Shown: positions 41,277 through 50,497 of the stretch, piece after piece
How positions within the stretch are numbered: position 1 is the first letter of the stretch
Layout: the number at the start of each line of letters is the position of its first letter
DNA from: Bacillota bacterium
Lineage (GTDB): Bacteria > Bacillota > Limnochordia > Limnochordales > ZCTH02-B6
Reading direction: 5' to 3'
DNA length: 64,000 nt
Assembly: GCA_017577945.1 (NCBI GenBank)
Contig: PKQS01000013.1
Coordinates: 94,077-158,076, forward strand
Program-made: the position numbers and the translations under genes
Notes under the pieces: model-generated
The model's database searches: none
What the model saw: only the letters and a program-made list of their open reading frames with translations
What the model was told of the DNA's origin: nothing

Positions 41277-41647
41277 CGCACGCCGTCCCTCCTTGTTCGG
41301 CGCAACGGCCGTTCGTTGCCGCGGATGTCCGGCAAACCTGCTCTCTGGAGCGGCTCTCGTCCGGTGCCCTTGGCTCGCCCACGGGCGAGCGGACGGTGAT
41401 GTCTTCCATTCTTCTCTTCCGGGTGAATCCCTTTATTTGGCTGGATCCCTTTGTTCAGGCGCTGGTTCGGTCAATATACCTGTCGGAACGCTTTCGGAGA
41501 ATTCCGGATGGTTCGCCGGCGGCGTCGGGCCCCTTGCTGGAGGCTAATATTGACTAAACCGACCGGAATTGTTGTATTATGGAATCACCGTGAGAAGGGG
41601 CGCAAGCTCGTCCATCTCGGCGGAATGAACTTGGGAGGTGGCTGCAG
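41277..41647 (+). promoter_or_regulatory. cysK upstream region with three copies of an ACC-N3-CGGAA motif
   Basis: A non-coding stretch that is more AT-rich than its surroundings. It holds TTGACT (41550-41555) with TGTATT (41573-41578, 17-base spacer) or TATTAT (41575-41580, 19-base spacer) as a likely cysK promoter. Three related elements occur: ACCTGTCGGAA at 41478-41488, the inverted form at 41502-41512 (AATTCCGGATGGTT with flanks), and AAACCGACCGGAATT at 41556-41570, which lies in the promoter spacer. The pattern suggests a repressor such as a CymR-like Rrf2 protein (inference). Confidence 0.5.
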
Positions 41648-42643
41648 ATGACGGGGGCTATCGCGGAAAACGGCGCGGGGGCGCCGAAGGAGTGGCGGCT
41701 GTTCAGCGGCCGCTGGCGCGCGCACGACGTGTTGGAGGTCGTGGGCGGCACGCCGCTGGTGCGGCTGGGGAGGCCGCAAGGCGGCGGCGCTGAAGTGTGG
41801 GCCAAGATGGAGGGGCTGAACCCGGCGGGCAGCGTCAAGGACCGCATCGCGCGGGCGATGATCGCGGCCGCCGAGCGGGAAGGCAAGCTGAAGCCGGGCG
41901 GGGTCATCGTGGAGCCCACCAGCGGCAACACGGGCATCGGCTTGGCCATGGTGGCGGCGGCCAAGGGATACCGGCTCATCCTGACGATGCCGGACACGAT
42001 GAGCGTCGAGCGGCGCAACTTGCTGAAGACGTTCGGCGCTGAGCTGGTGCTGACGCCGGGCGCCAAGGGCATGCGGGGGGCCGTGGAGGAGGCGGAGGCC
42101 ATCGTGGCCCGCACGCCCGGGGCCTTCATGCCGCAACAGTTTGAGAACCCGGCGAACCCGGAGATTCACCGGCAGACGACGGCCCGGGAGATTCTGGACC
42201 AGACGGGCGGTCACATCGACGCGTTCGTGGCGGGCGTCGGCACGGGCGGCACCATTACCGGCGTGGGCGAAGTGCTGAAGAAGGAGTTCGGCGACCGGGT
42301 GAAGATCTACGCGGTGGAGCCGGCCGCTTCGCCGCTGCTGTCGGGCGGCCAGGCGGGTCCGCACCGCATCCAGGGCATTGGGCCCAATTTCATTCCGAAG
42401 GTGTTGAACCGGGACATCCTGGACGGCGTCATTCCAGTGACCGACGACGAGGCCTTCGCCATGATGGCGAAACTCTCCCGGGAATACGGCCTGCTCGTCG
42501 GTATCTCCTCGGGCGCGGCGGTGCACGCGGCGTTCAAGGTGGCGGCGCAGATGCAGGAGCATGAGCGGGTCGTCACGGTGATGCCGGATACGGGCGAGCG
42601 GTACCTGAGCCTGACGGCGGCCGTGCGCGGCGGCGACCTGTAA
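41648..42643 (+). CDS. cysK: O-acetylserine sulfhydrylase (cysteine synthase) CysK
   Basis: A PLP enzyme that forms cysteine from O-acetylserine and sulfide. The Lys of GLNPAGSVKDRIA binds PLP, EPTSGNTGIGLAMVAA is the substrate loop, GVGTGGTITGVG binds the PLP phosphate, and VGISSGAAVHAA follows. The length of 331 includes about 25 extra N-terminal residues. The ATG is preceded by GGGAGGTGG. No cysE lies beside it. The upstream repeated motif suggests a sulfur-responsive repressor. Confidence 0.95.
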   Translation: MTGAIAENGAGAPKEWRLFSGRWRAHDVLEVVGGTPLVRLGRPQGGGAEVWAKMEGLNPAGSVKDRIARAMIAAAEREGKLKPGGVIVEPTSGNTGIGLAMVAAAKGYRLILTMPDTMSVERRNLLKTFGAELVLTPGAKGMRGAVEEAEAIVARTPGAFMPQQFENPANPEIHRQTTAREILDQTGGHIDAFVAGVGTGGTITGVGEVLKKEFGDRVKIYAVEPAASPLLSGGQAGPHRIQGIGPNFIPKVLNRDILDGVIPVTDDEAFAMMAKLSREYGLLVGISSGAAVHAAFKVAAQMQEHERVVTVMPDTGERYLSLTAAVRGGDL

Positions 42644-42960
42644 CGACCGGCGCTTGGCAGCGGCGTGCCGGCGCTGAGCGGGCGCGCACGGCCCGGGTCG
42701 GAGAGCCGCCGGGCCGAAGCGGATTTTCGAACGCAGCGAGTCAAGGCGGCGCCGGGCGCCGCCTTGAACCATTCTTCGGGACTGCTTGGGGACTGCTTGG
42801 GGCCCTTCAGGGCGGCTTGCGAGATCTCGTGTAGAGGGCTCCCTGCAGAAGGCTCCTGCAGGCGGTCATCGCTTTTGCGCCCGGCCGGTCCGCTCGGAGA
42901 CCGCCGATTCAGCGTGTTTGCGGTACGATTAGGGTTGGGACGGTGTGCTATAATCGGGCC
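42644..42960 (+). other. Intergenic region between cysK and maf
   Basis: No gene seen. It holds a near-perfect hairpin, CAAGGCGGCGCC (42742-42753) with GGCGCCGCCTTG (42755-42766), that could end cysK transcription although no T run follows. It also contains tandem short repeats (GGACTGCTTGG twice at about 42779-42800) and the maf promoter at its end. Confidence 0.5.
42946..42954 (+). promoter_or_regulatory. Extended -10 promoter giving a leaderless maf transcript
   Basis: TGCTATAAT: a TGn extension plus a perfect TATAAT at 42949-42954, with no good -35. With normal spacing, transcription would start at 42961, the A of the maf ATG. Confidence 0.65.
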
Positions 42961-43545
42961 ATGAATGGACAAGGGAAGCGAATCGTGCTGGCTTCGGCGT
43001 CGCCGAGGCGTCGAGAACTCTTGAGCTCGCTCGGGGTCGACTACGACATCGTCGTGCCCGACGTCGACGAAGAAAGCGTCCAGTCGCACTCGCCCGCGGA
43101 GCTGGCGCAAGGCCGCGCCCTGCTGAAGGCCCGGGCGGCGGCCGAGCTTGTGCCGGGGGCCATCGCCATCGGCGCCGACACCATCGTGGTGTGCGACGGC
43201 GAGGTGCTGGGCAAGCCCCGAGATGCGGCCGACGCGAAGCGGCTGCTGGAGAAGCTCTCGGGCCGCACGCACGTGGTTATCACCGGCGTGGCCGTCTGCG
43301 AAGCGGGCGGAGAGTGCCTGGTCGACCGGGCCGAGACGGAAGTTCGCTTTCGCCCGCTGACGCGGGAAGAAATTGAACGGTACGTGGCCACGGGCGAGCC
43401 CATGGACAAGGCCGGAGCCTACGGGATTCAGGGCAAAGGCGCCTTGCTCGTCGAGCATATCGTCGGCGACTACTTCAACGTGGTCGGCTTGCCGCTCGTG
43501 CTGCTCGCGTCGATGCTGCGTCGCTTCGGGGTGACGCTGCTGTAG
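42961..43545 (+). CDS. maf: Maf family nucleotide pyrophosphatase
   Basis: A 194-residue Maf protein, a pyrophosphatase for dTTP/UTP and modified nucleotides linked to septum control. IVLASASPRRRELLSSLG opens it, GADTIVVCDGEVLGKPRD carries the catalytic acids, and GAYGIQGKGALLVEHIVGDYFNVVGLP ends it. The ATG at 42961 is the +1 of a TGCTATAAT promoter and has no Shine-Dalgarno sequence, so the message appears leaderless. It opens the shape, division and ribosome locus in the same position as in Bacillus. Confidence 0.95.
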   Translation: MNGQGKRIVLASASPRRRELLSSLGVDYDIVVPDVDEESVQSHSPAELAQGRALLKARAAAELVPGAIAIGADTIVVCDGEVLGKPRDAADAKRLLEKLSGRTHVVITGVAVCEAGGECLVDRAETEVRFRPLTREEIERYVATGEPMDKAGAYGIQGKGALLVEHIVGDYFNVVGLPLVLLASMLRRFGVTLL

Positions 43546-43659
43546 CTCGCACTGGAGGAGCCGCAGCAGGCGTTCGGCGGCGGCACGGGCGGCGAGCCGC
43601 CCGGAAGGCGCGCTCGCGCGCATCACGCATCACGGCGAGGCGGAGGTGCCGCCGTCGAG

Positions 43660-44358
43660 ATGGCGGACGAAGCGGTCGTCATTCGCGAGCTGCCGGCGCA
43701 CGAACGTCCCCGGGAGCGGCTTTTGCACGAAGGCGAGAAAGCCCTCAGCAATCGCGAGCTTCTGGCCATTTTGCTTGGCAGCGGCTACAAAGACCACTCG
43801 GCGCTGTCGCTGGCCGATCACTTGCTGAGAACGGCTGGTTCTTTGCGAGGATTGGCCGCGATGGACGTCGAAGAGCTTCAAAAAATCAAGGGTATCGGGC
43901 TGGCCAAGGCGGCGCAGATTAAAGCCGCCATGGAGCTGGCCCGGCGCTTGTCGCTGGAGCCGAGCTATCAGCGGGTCGCCATCCGCCATCCGGGCGACGT
44001 GGCGAAGCTGCTGATGGACGATCTTCGCGATCTGGATCACGAGCAGTTTAAATTGCTCATGCTGGACACGAAACACCGCGTCATCAAGATTCAGACGTTG
44101 TCCGTCGGCGATCTGAACGGCACGCTGGTCCACCCGCGAGAGCTGTTCAAAACCGTAATCCGGCGCAACAGCGCCGCTGTGATTCTCGTGCACAACCATC
44201 CCAGTGGAGACCCCGAGCCGAGCGTAGACGACATCGAGCTTACCCGCCGCTTGGTGGCAGGTGGAAAGCTGCTGGGCATCGAAGTGCTGGATCACGTTAT
44301 AATTGGTGACAATACTTATGTCAGCTTCAAAGAGCGCGGGTACATCGGCGGAATGTAG
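43660..44358 (+). CDS. radC: RadC family JAB-domain protein
   Basis: A 232-residue RadC protein: N-terminal helix-hairpin-helix region (LSNRELLAILLGSG, IKGIGLAKAAQIKAAMELARR) and a C-terminal MPN/JAMM metalloprotease-like domain with HNHPSGDPEPSVDDIELTRRL. Despite the name, a direct repair role is not established. The ATG at 43660 lies 13 bases after GGAGG, slightly far. maf-radC-mreB is the Bacillus order. Confidence 0.94.
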   Translation: MADEAVVIRELPAHERPRERLLHEGEKALSNRELLAILLGSGYKDHSALSLADHLLRTAGSLRGLAAMDVEELQKIKGIGLAKAAQIKAAMELARRLSLEPSYQRVAIRHPGDVAKLLMDDLRDLDHEQFKLLMLDTKHRVIKIQTLSVGDLNGTLVHPRELFKTVIRRNSAAVILVHNHPSGDPEPSVDDIELTRRLVAGGKLLGIEVLDHVIIGDNTYVSFKERGYIGGM

Positions 44359-44408
44359 GCGCGGGGTTGTCACGCAGTCCAGCCGCAGCCCGGGAAAGGA
44401 GATACATC

Positions 44409-45431
44409 ATGTTCGGCGCGCGCGATATGGGCATCGACCTGGGCACGGCCAATACCTTGGTGTACGTGAAAGGTAAAGGCGTCGTCATTCAAGAGCCATC
44501 GGTCGTCGCCATCGACAAAGACACGAATCAAATTTTGGCTGTCGGCGAGGAAGCCAAGCGCATGGTGGGGCGGACGCCGGGAAGCATCGTGGCCATCCGG
44601 CCGCTGGAAGGCGGCGTCATCGCCAATTTGGACGCGACGGAGCGCATGCTGCGGTACTTTATCGCGCGCGCGAGCCGGGGCTTCAGCCTGCTGAGGCCGA
44701 GAGTCGTGGTGGCCGTCCCGTCGGGCGTGACGGAAGTCGAAAAGCGCGCCGTCGTTGACGCGGCGCTGTCGGCCGGCGCCCGCGACGTGCGCCTCATCGA
44801 AGAGCCGATGGCGGCGGCCATCGGCTGCGGCTTGCCGGTGCAGGAACCGTCGGGCAACATGATCGTCGACATCGGCGGCGGGACGACCGAAGTGGCCGTC
44901 ATTTCCCTGGGCGGCATCGTCACGCAACGCTCCGTGCGGATCGCCGGCGACAAGTTCGACGAAGCAATTATCCAACAGGTGCGGCGAAAGTACAACCTGC
45001 TCATCGGCGAGCGCACGGCCGAGGAAGTCAAGAAGACCATCGGCTCGGTGTATCCGGTGGACGGCCTGGAGCCCATGGAAGTCCGGGGCCGCGACTTGGT
45101 CACCGGGCTGCCGAAGACGGTGACGCTGACGCCGGAGGAAGTGCGCGAAGCGCTGGAGGAGCCCATCAACGCCATCGTCGAAGCGGTGCGCATGACGCTG
45201 GAGCGGACGCCGCCCGAGCTGTCCGCGGACGTGATGGACAAAGGCATCGTCATGTCCGGCGGCGGCAGCCTGATTCGCGGCATCGACCTGCTCCTGATGC
45301 GGGAGACCGGCATGCCGGTGCACCTGGCGGAAGACCCGCTGACGGCCGTGGCGCGCGGCACCGGCATCGCCCTAGAACATTACGAGTTGCTGCAACGCGT
45401 CGCGATTCCGTCGCGCAAGGTAATCGGCTAA
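44409..45431 (+). CDS. mreB: Rod-shape-determining protein MreB
   Basis: The bacterial actin that directs lateral wall synthesis. ATP-binding motifs: GIDLGTANTLVYV (phosphate 1), IGGGTTEVAVISLGGIV (phosphate 2) and MSGGGSLIRGID (adenosine). LIEEPMAAAIGCGLPV is also diagnostic. 340 residues. The ATG is chosen seven bases after AAAGGAG; homologues begin MFG here. It heads mreB-mreC-mreD-mrdA. The ATP-driven filaments sit on the inner membrane and link to RodA and PBP2, both encoded in this locus. Confidence 0.97.
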   Translation: MFGARDMGIDLGTANTLVYVKGKGVVIQEPSVVAIDKDTNQILAVGEEAKRMVGRTPGSIVAIRPLEGGVIANLDATERMLRYFIARASRGFSLLRPRVVVAVPSGVTEVEKRAVVDAALSAGARDVRLIEEPMAAAIGCGLPVQEPSGNMIVDIGGGTTEVAVISLGGIVTQRSVRIAGDKFDEAIIQQVRRKYNLLIGERTAEEVKKTIGSVYPVDGLEPMEVRGRDLVTGLPKTVTLTPEEVREALEEPINAIVEAVRMTLERTPPELSADVMDKGIVMSGGGSLIRGIDLLLMRETGMPVHLAEDPLTAVARGTGIALEHYELLQRVAIPSRKVIG

Positions 45432-45449
45432 GCGAAAGGATTGGTGGGA

Positions 45450-46310
45450 GTGCGAGTGCGAGGCCGGGCCATCGCAGCCGCGGCGGGGTTCCTAGTCCTC
45501 GTCCTCGTCTCCGTCATGTTCGCGACGTCGCAGCCACGGGAACGGGTTTCGTGGCTGGAGGCGGCGGTGCGGGACGGCTTGACGCCGTTGTTCTTGGCGT
45601 TCAATCGCATCGCTGAGACGGCCGCCGGCGTCTGGGATACCGCCGTCAGCCTGAAGAGTGCCCTGGAGGAAAACCGCCGTCTCCAGGAAGAAGTGGAGGC
45701 CTTGCGCCGGGAAGTCGCGCGCCTGGAGGAGTTCGAGCGTGAAAACGCGGTGCTGCGCCGCGCCATGAACTTGCCCGAAGCCGCCCCGGTCCCCGTGATT
45801 TACGCGGAAGTCATCGCGCGGCCCCTGAACAATTGGTGGGGCGTCGTGACGATCAACAAAGGCAGCCGCCACGGCGTGGCGCCGCAGATGCCGGTCGTCG
45901 CGCCCGAGGGCGCGGTGGGCTACGTCCGCACGACGAGCAGCTTCACTTCCGAAGTCATTTTGCTTGTCGATCCTCGCAGCGCCGTGGGCGCCATCGTGCA
46001 GCGCACCGGCCAGCCCGTGCTGGTGGAGGGCATGGGCTATCCGGGCACGGCCCTGCGCTTGCGGCCGCTGACGGCCAGCGTGGACGTGACAGTCGGCGAC
46101 GTCATCGTCACCTCGAGCTTGAGTTCCCTCTTTCCGAAAGGCATTCCCATCGGCGTCGTCGAGCAGGTCGAAATCGGCGACTTCGGTTTGTCTGTCGACG
46201 TCATCGTGCGGCCTTTCGTCGATTTCGGGGCGCTGGAGTTCGTCTCGGTGCTGGCGACCCGGGGCGCCGGCGAGGCGGCGGAGGCCGCCGGCGGAGCCGA
46301 GGCCCCATGA
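45450..46310 (+). CDS. mreC: Rod-shape-determining protein MreC
   Basis: MreC is a bitopic protein that activates the PBP2-RodA synthase. It has a membrane helix at residues 5-25, a coiled coil (about 65-105, LEENRRLQEEVEALRREVARLEEFERENA) and two beta-barrel domains (ITVNKGSR-type NKGSRHGVAPQMPVV; GDVIVTSSLSSLFPKGIPIGVV). The GTG at 45450 is nine bases after GAAAGGA. The final Ala/Gly/Glu-rich tail overlaps the mreD start. 286 residues. Confidence 0.95.
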   Translation: MRVRGRAIAAAAGFLVLVLVSVMFATSQPRERVSWLEAAVRDGLTPLFLAFNRIAETAAGVWDTAVSLKSALEENRRLQEEVEALRREVARLEEFERENAVLRRAMNLPEAAPVPVIYAEVIARPLNNWWGVVTINKGSRHGVAPQMPVVAPEGAVGYVRTTSSFTSEVILLVDPRSAVGAIVQRTGQPVLVEGMGYPGTALRLRPLTASVDVTVGDVIVTSSLSSLFPKGIPIGVVEQVEIGDFGLSVDVIVRPFVDFGALEFVSVLATRGAGEAAEAAGGAEAP

Positions 46311-46852
46311 TGCTGCCGCTACGGCCGCACTGGGCCCGTACGGTCACCGTCGCGCGCGTCGTTGCCCTGGCCGCGGCCGCTGTCCTGCTGGTGGGGGTCC
46401 AAATGGGCGGGCTGGGGCGCTGGCGGCTGTTCGGCGTTTATCCGGACCTGTTGGTGGTGGCGGTCTGCAGCGTCGCGCTGCAGCGGGGGCCGTGGGCGGG
46501 CGTGGGGGCTGCGTTCGTGTTCGGCTTGCTGGCCGACATAGCCGGCGGCCACCTGGTGGGGCTGTCGGTCCTATGCTACGCCGCGGCGGCGCTGGTGGCC
46601 GGTCCGCTGGGCCTGCGGGCGTTTCCGGAGCGGTGGATCGTCACTTCATCGGCCGTTGCCCTCGGGACGGCGGCCAGCCAGCTCGCGTACGTGCTGGGAG
46701 CGAAAGCGTTCGGGTATGATTTGGCCTTTTGGCAGGCGGGGCCCCGCATCATCGGCGCGCTGGTGCTGTATCACTGGCTGCTGACGCCGCCCACGTTCTT
46801 ATTGATCCGCAGTTTGTTGGACATGATCTGGCCGCGGCGGCTGGACGCGTGA
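46307..46852 (+). CDS. mreD: Rod-shape-determining protein MreD
   Basis: A small polytopic membrane protein of 181 residues with about five helices. The pattern YPDLLVVAVCSVALQRGPWAGVGAAFVFGLLADIAGGHLVGLSVL is typical of MreD, which belongs to the elongasome. Its ATG overlaps the mreC stop as ATGA, so the two are translationally coupled. mrdA starts 15 bases later. Confidence 0.92.
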   Translation: MMLPLRPHWARTVTVARVVALAAAAVLLVGVQMGGLGRWRLFGVYPDLLVVAVCSVALQRGPWAGVGAAFVFGLLADIAGGHLVGLSVLCYAAAALVAGPLGLRAFPERWIVTSSAVALGTAASQLAYVLGAKAFGYDLAFWQAGPRIIGALVLYHWLLTPPTFLLIRSLLDMIWPRRLDA

Positions 46853-46867
46853 CGGAGGGTGGGGCGG

Positions 46868-48739
46868 GTGCATCGCTGGGGACGGAAGGAGTCGGAAGCG
46901 GCCGAGCAGGAGCTGAAGCGGCGCACCCTCGCGATCGCCGTGCTGGGCCTGACCGTGCTCGCGTTGCTGCTGGTCCGCATGTGGCAGCTGCAGATCGTTC
47001 ACGGGGAGGAGTATGCTCGGCTGGCCGACGGCAACCGGCTTCGCCGGCTGGCCACCACCGCTCCCCGGGGCCGCATTTATGACCGCAATGGCGTCGTCGT
47101 CGCCGACAACCGCCTCGTATTCACCGTTTCCATCGTGCCGGGCGGCCTCACGGAAGATCGCGAAGGCGTCATCGAGCGCTTGAGCGCCCTCCTGGGCATG
47201 ACGCGGGAGGAGATCGAGGAGGCGCTGCTCGGCAAGCAGCGCGCCTATCCCTATGAGCCCATCCGCATCAAGCGCGACGTGCCGCCCGAAGTGGTGGTGG
47301 CCATCGAGGAGCAGCGCATGGATTTGCCGGGCGTCATCGTGGAGCAGGAGCCCGTGCGGGTCTACACCGCCGGCCCGGCGCTGACGCCGGTGCTGGGCCA
47401 CGTGCTGACGGCTTCGGCCGAGGATTTGCGCTCCTTTGCGGGGTACCGTCCGGACGATCTCGTCGGCAAGACGGGCGTCGAGCGGGCGTATGAGGAGTAC
47501 CTTCGCGGCGAGCACGGCTACCGGCAAGTGGAAGTCAACGCGCTGAGCCGGGTTGTGCGCGAGCTGGGTTCGGTGCCGCCCGTCCCGGGCCACGACTTGG
47601 TGCTGACCATCGACGCCGAGCTGCAGCAGGCGGTGGCGGAAATTTTGGCTGAGCGTATCGCCGAGCTGGCCGCCGACCCAAGCCGCACCCGGCCGCCGGG
47701 CGGCGGCGCGGTGGTGGTGCTGGACCCCCGCACCGGCGCTGTGCTGGCCTTGGTCAGCGAGCCGACCTACGACGCCAACCGCCTGCTGAGCGACGAGCGC
47801 AGCGTTTACTGGCGGGCGCTGGAGCAGAACCCGCTGCAGCCCATGTTCAACCGAGCGGTGCAGGGCAAGTACCCGCCGGGGTCCACGTTTAAGCCCGTGA
47901 CGCTGCTGGCCGCGCTGACGCGGGGCGTCGTCACGGCCGACGAAGTGTACGACGCCGTCGGCTACGTGGAAGTGGGCGGTGTCATTTTCCGCGACTGGAC
48001 GCTGACGCAGGGGCTGCCGCCCGCGGGGCCGGTCAACGCAGTGTCGGCGCTGGAGCGGTCGGTCAACGACTATTTCTACACCATCGGCTTGCGGGCCGGT
48101 ATCCAGGCCATCGCCGAGACGGCGCGCAAGCTGGGGCTGGGGCAGTCCGCCGGGTTGGACATCCGGCCGGCGGACGTGGCCGGAACGGTCCCCGACCCGG
48201 AATGGAAGCGCCGCACGTTGCTGGAGCTGTGGTATCCCGGCGACACGGTAAACGTGTCCATCGGCCAGGGGTACCTGGAAGTTACGCCGCTGCAGATGGC
48301 GCTGCTGTACATGGGCTTGGCCAACCGCGGCACGATCTATCAACCGTACCTGGTGCAGTCCATCATCGCGCCCACGGGCGAGACGGTATACGAACGGGAG
48401 CCCGTGGTGCTGACCCGCTACGCTGCGCCCAAGCAGCACTGGGACACGCTGCATGAAGGATTGCGCGCGGTCGTGGCCGGCTCGCGCGGCACCGCTCGCA
48501 ACGCGTTCCGCAACTTCCCCATCCCCGTCGCGGGCAAGACGGGGTCGGCCCAGGTGCTGGGCGGCGAAACCCACGCCTGGTTTGCGGCGTTTGCACCGTA
48601 TGAAAATCCGGAAGTCGTCGTCTCCGTCGTGGTCGAGTACGGGGGCGGCGGCGGCGCCGCGGCTTCGCCCATCGCCTGCCGGGTTCTGGCCGCGTACTTC
48701 GGCTTGCCTTACAAGGGCGAGGACTCCGTTTGCCCGTAG
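46868..48739 (+). CDS. mrdA: Penicillin-binding protein 2 (elongation transpeptidase)
   Basis: A class B PBP of 623 residues that crosslinks new peptidoglycan with RodA. After one membrane helix come the pedestal domain (RGRIYDRNGVVVADNRLVF) and the transpeptidase domain. Its motifs are S339TFK in YPPGSTFKPVTLLAAL, SVN at 398-400 and KTG at 557 in VAGKTGSAQV. The GTG at 46868 is eight bases after CGGAGGG; the earlier GTG at 46859 overlaps that site. mrdA follows mreD directly, completing an elongasome operon. The usual partner rodA lies three kilobases on, after min. Confidence 0.95.
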   Translation: MHRWGRKESEAAEQELKRRTLAIAVLGLTVLALLLVRMWQLQIVHGEEYARLADGNRLRRLATTAPRGRIYDRNGVVVADNRLVFTVSIVPGGLTEDREGVIERLSALLGMTREEIEEALLGKQRAYPYEPIRIKRDVPPEVVVAIEEQRMDLPGVIVEQEPVRVYTAGPALTPVLGHVLTASAEDLRSFAGYRPDDLVGKTGVERAYEEYLRGEHGYRQVEVNALSRVVRELGSVPPVPGHDLVLTIDAELQQAVAEILAERIAELAADPSRTRPPGGGAVVVLDPRTGAVLALVSEPTYDANRLLSDERSVYWRALEQNPLQPMFNRAVQGKYPPGSTFKPVTLLAALTRGVVTADEVYDAVGYVEVGGVIFRDWTLTQGLPPAGPVNAVSALERSVNDYFYTIGLRAGIQAIAETARKLGLGQSAGLDIRPADVAGTVPDPEWKRRTLLELWYPGDTVNVSIGQGYLEVTPLQMALLYMGLANRGTIYQPYLVQSIIAPTGETVYEREPVVLTRYAAPKQHWDTLHEGLRAVVAGSRGTARNAFRNFPIPVAGKTGSAQVLGGETHAWFAAFAPYENPEVVVSVVVEYGGGGGAAASPIACRVLAAYFGLPYKGEDSVCP

Positions 48740-48903
48740 CGACCCTCCGGGTTCGTTGGGCCTCTGCGAAAGCGCAGCCGGCGCACGTGTTTCCCGGCGA
48801 GGTGCAGGGAAGCGGGGAGCGTCCGAAGAAACTTGCTGACAAACCTGCTCCTGCCGCGCCCGGCAGGCCGCGGGGGCGGGGAGTCGGAGTGGAGGACGGC
48901 GCT

Positions 48904-49632
48904 ATGCAAGGCAGGGATGCCGTCATTTTTCGCGGCGACCGCGCCGGCGTGTCCGTCTGCCTCAATCCCGACGCGCCGTTCGGGGTCGTCGTCGAGGAAT
49001 TGCGTCGCAAGCTGAGCGCCGCCCGCGACTTTTTCGCGGGCGCCACCGTTCGGCTCGAGGCGGGCAACCGGACGCTCGATGCGGTAGAAATGCGCGTGCT
49101 GCACGAGTTGATTCGCGCACACGGGCTGACGCTGGCGGAGACGGCGGGAGAGGCTTTGGCACCGGCAGCCGCCCCGGTCGCGCAGGCGCCCACATCCGCG
49201 CCGGCGCCGTTGCGCCAAGCACTGCACGTGAAGCGCCGCGCACGGGCGAGCAACGGCGCGGTGGAGGAGGCCGCAAGGGGAGGGGCGTTCGACGTGGAAG
49301 ACGAGCCGTGCCTGCTGGTGCGGCGCACGCTCCGCTCGGGGCAGCGCCTGGAGTTCGACGGCTCGGTGGTCATCGTGGGCGACGTCAACCCGGGGGCCGT
49401 AGTGGTGGCCTCCGGCGACGTCATCGTCGTGGGGGCGCTGCGGGGCGTCGTGCATGCCGGCGCGCGCGGCAACGTGAACGCGCGGGTCATCGCGCTGCGG
49501 CTGAATCCGACCCAGCTGCGCATCGCCCAGTACATTTCCCGGCCGCCCGATGGGCAGGAGCCCCATCCGACCGGACCGGAGATGGCACTGGTCGTGGACG
49601 AGCGCATCCAGATCGAGCAGTTCGAACCGTAA
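48904..49632 (+). CDS. minC: Septum-site inhibitor MinC
   Basis: MinC blocks FtsZ rings away from midcell. The N-terminal domain (FGVVVEELRRKLSAARDFFAGATVRLEAG) inhibits FtsZ. The C-terminal right-handed beta-helix (LRSGQRLEFDGSVVIVGDVNPGAVVVASGDVIVVGALRGVVHAG) binds MinD. They are joined by an Ala/Pro-rich linker with a basic run. 242 residues. ATG 48904 is seven bases after GGAGGA. minD and minE follow in order. Confidence 0.93.
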   Translation: MQGRDAVIFRGDRAGVSVCLNPDAPFGVVVEELRRKLSAARDFFAGATVRLEAGNRTLDAVEMRVLHELIRAHGLTLAETAGEALAPAAAPVAQAPTSAPAPLRQALHVKRRARASNGAVEEAARGGAFDVEDEPCLLVRRTLRSGQRLEFDGSVVIVGDVNPGAVVVASGDVIVVGALRGVVHAGARGNVNARVIALRLNPTQLRIAQYISRPPDGQEPHPTGPEMALVVDERIQIEQFEP

Positions 49633-49670
49633 TCGCAGCTGTCGACTAGCGTTTAGGAGGTTCGGGAACT

Positions 49671-50477
49671 ATGGCTGGGAGAGCCATCGTCATCACCAGC
49701 GGCAAGGGCGGCGTCGGCAAGACGACGACGACGGCCAATCTGGGGGCCGGGCTGGCCATGCTGGGGCGGCGCGTCTGCCTCGTGGACGCCGACATCGGCC
49801 TGCGCAACCTGGACGTGGTCATGGGCTTGGAGAACCGCATCGTGTACGATCTGGTGGAAGTCATCGAGGGACATGCCCGCCTGCGCAACGCGTTGGTGAA
49901 AGACAAGCGCATTGACTCGCTGTACCTGCTGCCGGCGGCGCAGACGCGGGAGAAGGACGCCGTGTCGCCCGAGCAAATGGCGGCGCTGACCGAGCAGCTC
50001 AAGGCTGAGTTCGACTACGTGCTCATCGATTCGCCGGCCGGCATCGAGCACGGTTTTCGCAACGCCATCGCCGGCGCCGATGAAGCCATCATCGTTTGCA
50101 CGCCGGAAGTGGCGTCGGTTCGCGACGCGGACCGCATCATCGGCTTGCTGGAAGCCCACGAGCTGAAGAACCCGAAGCTCATTATCAACCGCATCCGCCC
50201 GCGCATGGTGCGCAAGGGCGACATGATGGACATCGACGACATTATCGAAATCTTGGCCATCGAACTGCTTGGGGTCGTGCCGGACGACGAGGAAATCATC
50301 GTCGCCACCAACAAAGGCGAGCCCATTGTGCTCAACCAGCGCAGTCGTTCCGCCCAGGCGTATCGCAACATCGCCCGCCGCATCGAGGGCGAGCAAGTGC
50401 CGTTCCTGCAATTGGAGGAAGGCGGTCTTCTGGACCGGGTGCGGAGCTTCATCGGTATCGGGCGCAACAGGACTTAG
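49671..50477 (+). CDS. minD: Septum-site ATPase MinD
   Basis: A deviant-Walker ATPase that carries MinC on the membrane. SGKGGVGKTTTTANLGAGLA is the P-loop, DADIGLRNLDVVMGLENR the switch, and IDSPAGIEHGF the Walker B. The C-terminal EGGLLDRVRSFIGIGRNR forms the amphipathic membrane-targeting helix. 268 residues. AGGAGG lies 11 bases before the ATG. With minE present, the locus encodes an oscillating Min system rather than the MinJ/DivIVA type of Bacillus. Confidence 0.97.
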   Translation: MAGRAIVITSGKGGVGKTTTTANLGAGLAMLGRRVCLVDADIGLRNLDVVMGLENRIVYDLVEVIEGHARLRNALVKDKRIDSLYLLPAAQTREKDAVSPEQMAALTEQLKAEFDYVLIDSPAGIEHGFRNAIAGADEAIIVCTPEVASVRDADRIIGLLEAHELKNPKLIINRIRPRMVRKGDMMDIDDIIEILAIELLGVVPDDEEIIVATNKGEPIVLNQRSRSAQAYRNIARRIEGEQVPFLQLEEGGLLDRVRSFIGIGRNRT

Positions 50478-50497
50478 CGAGGGCGGAGGGGACGCCG

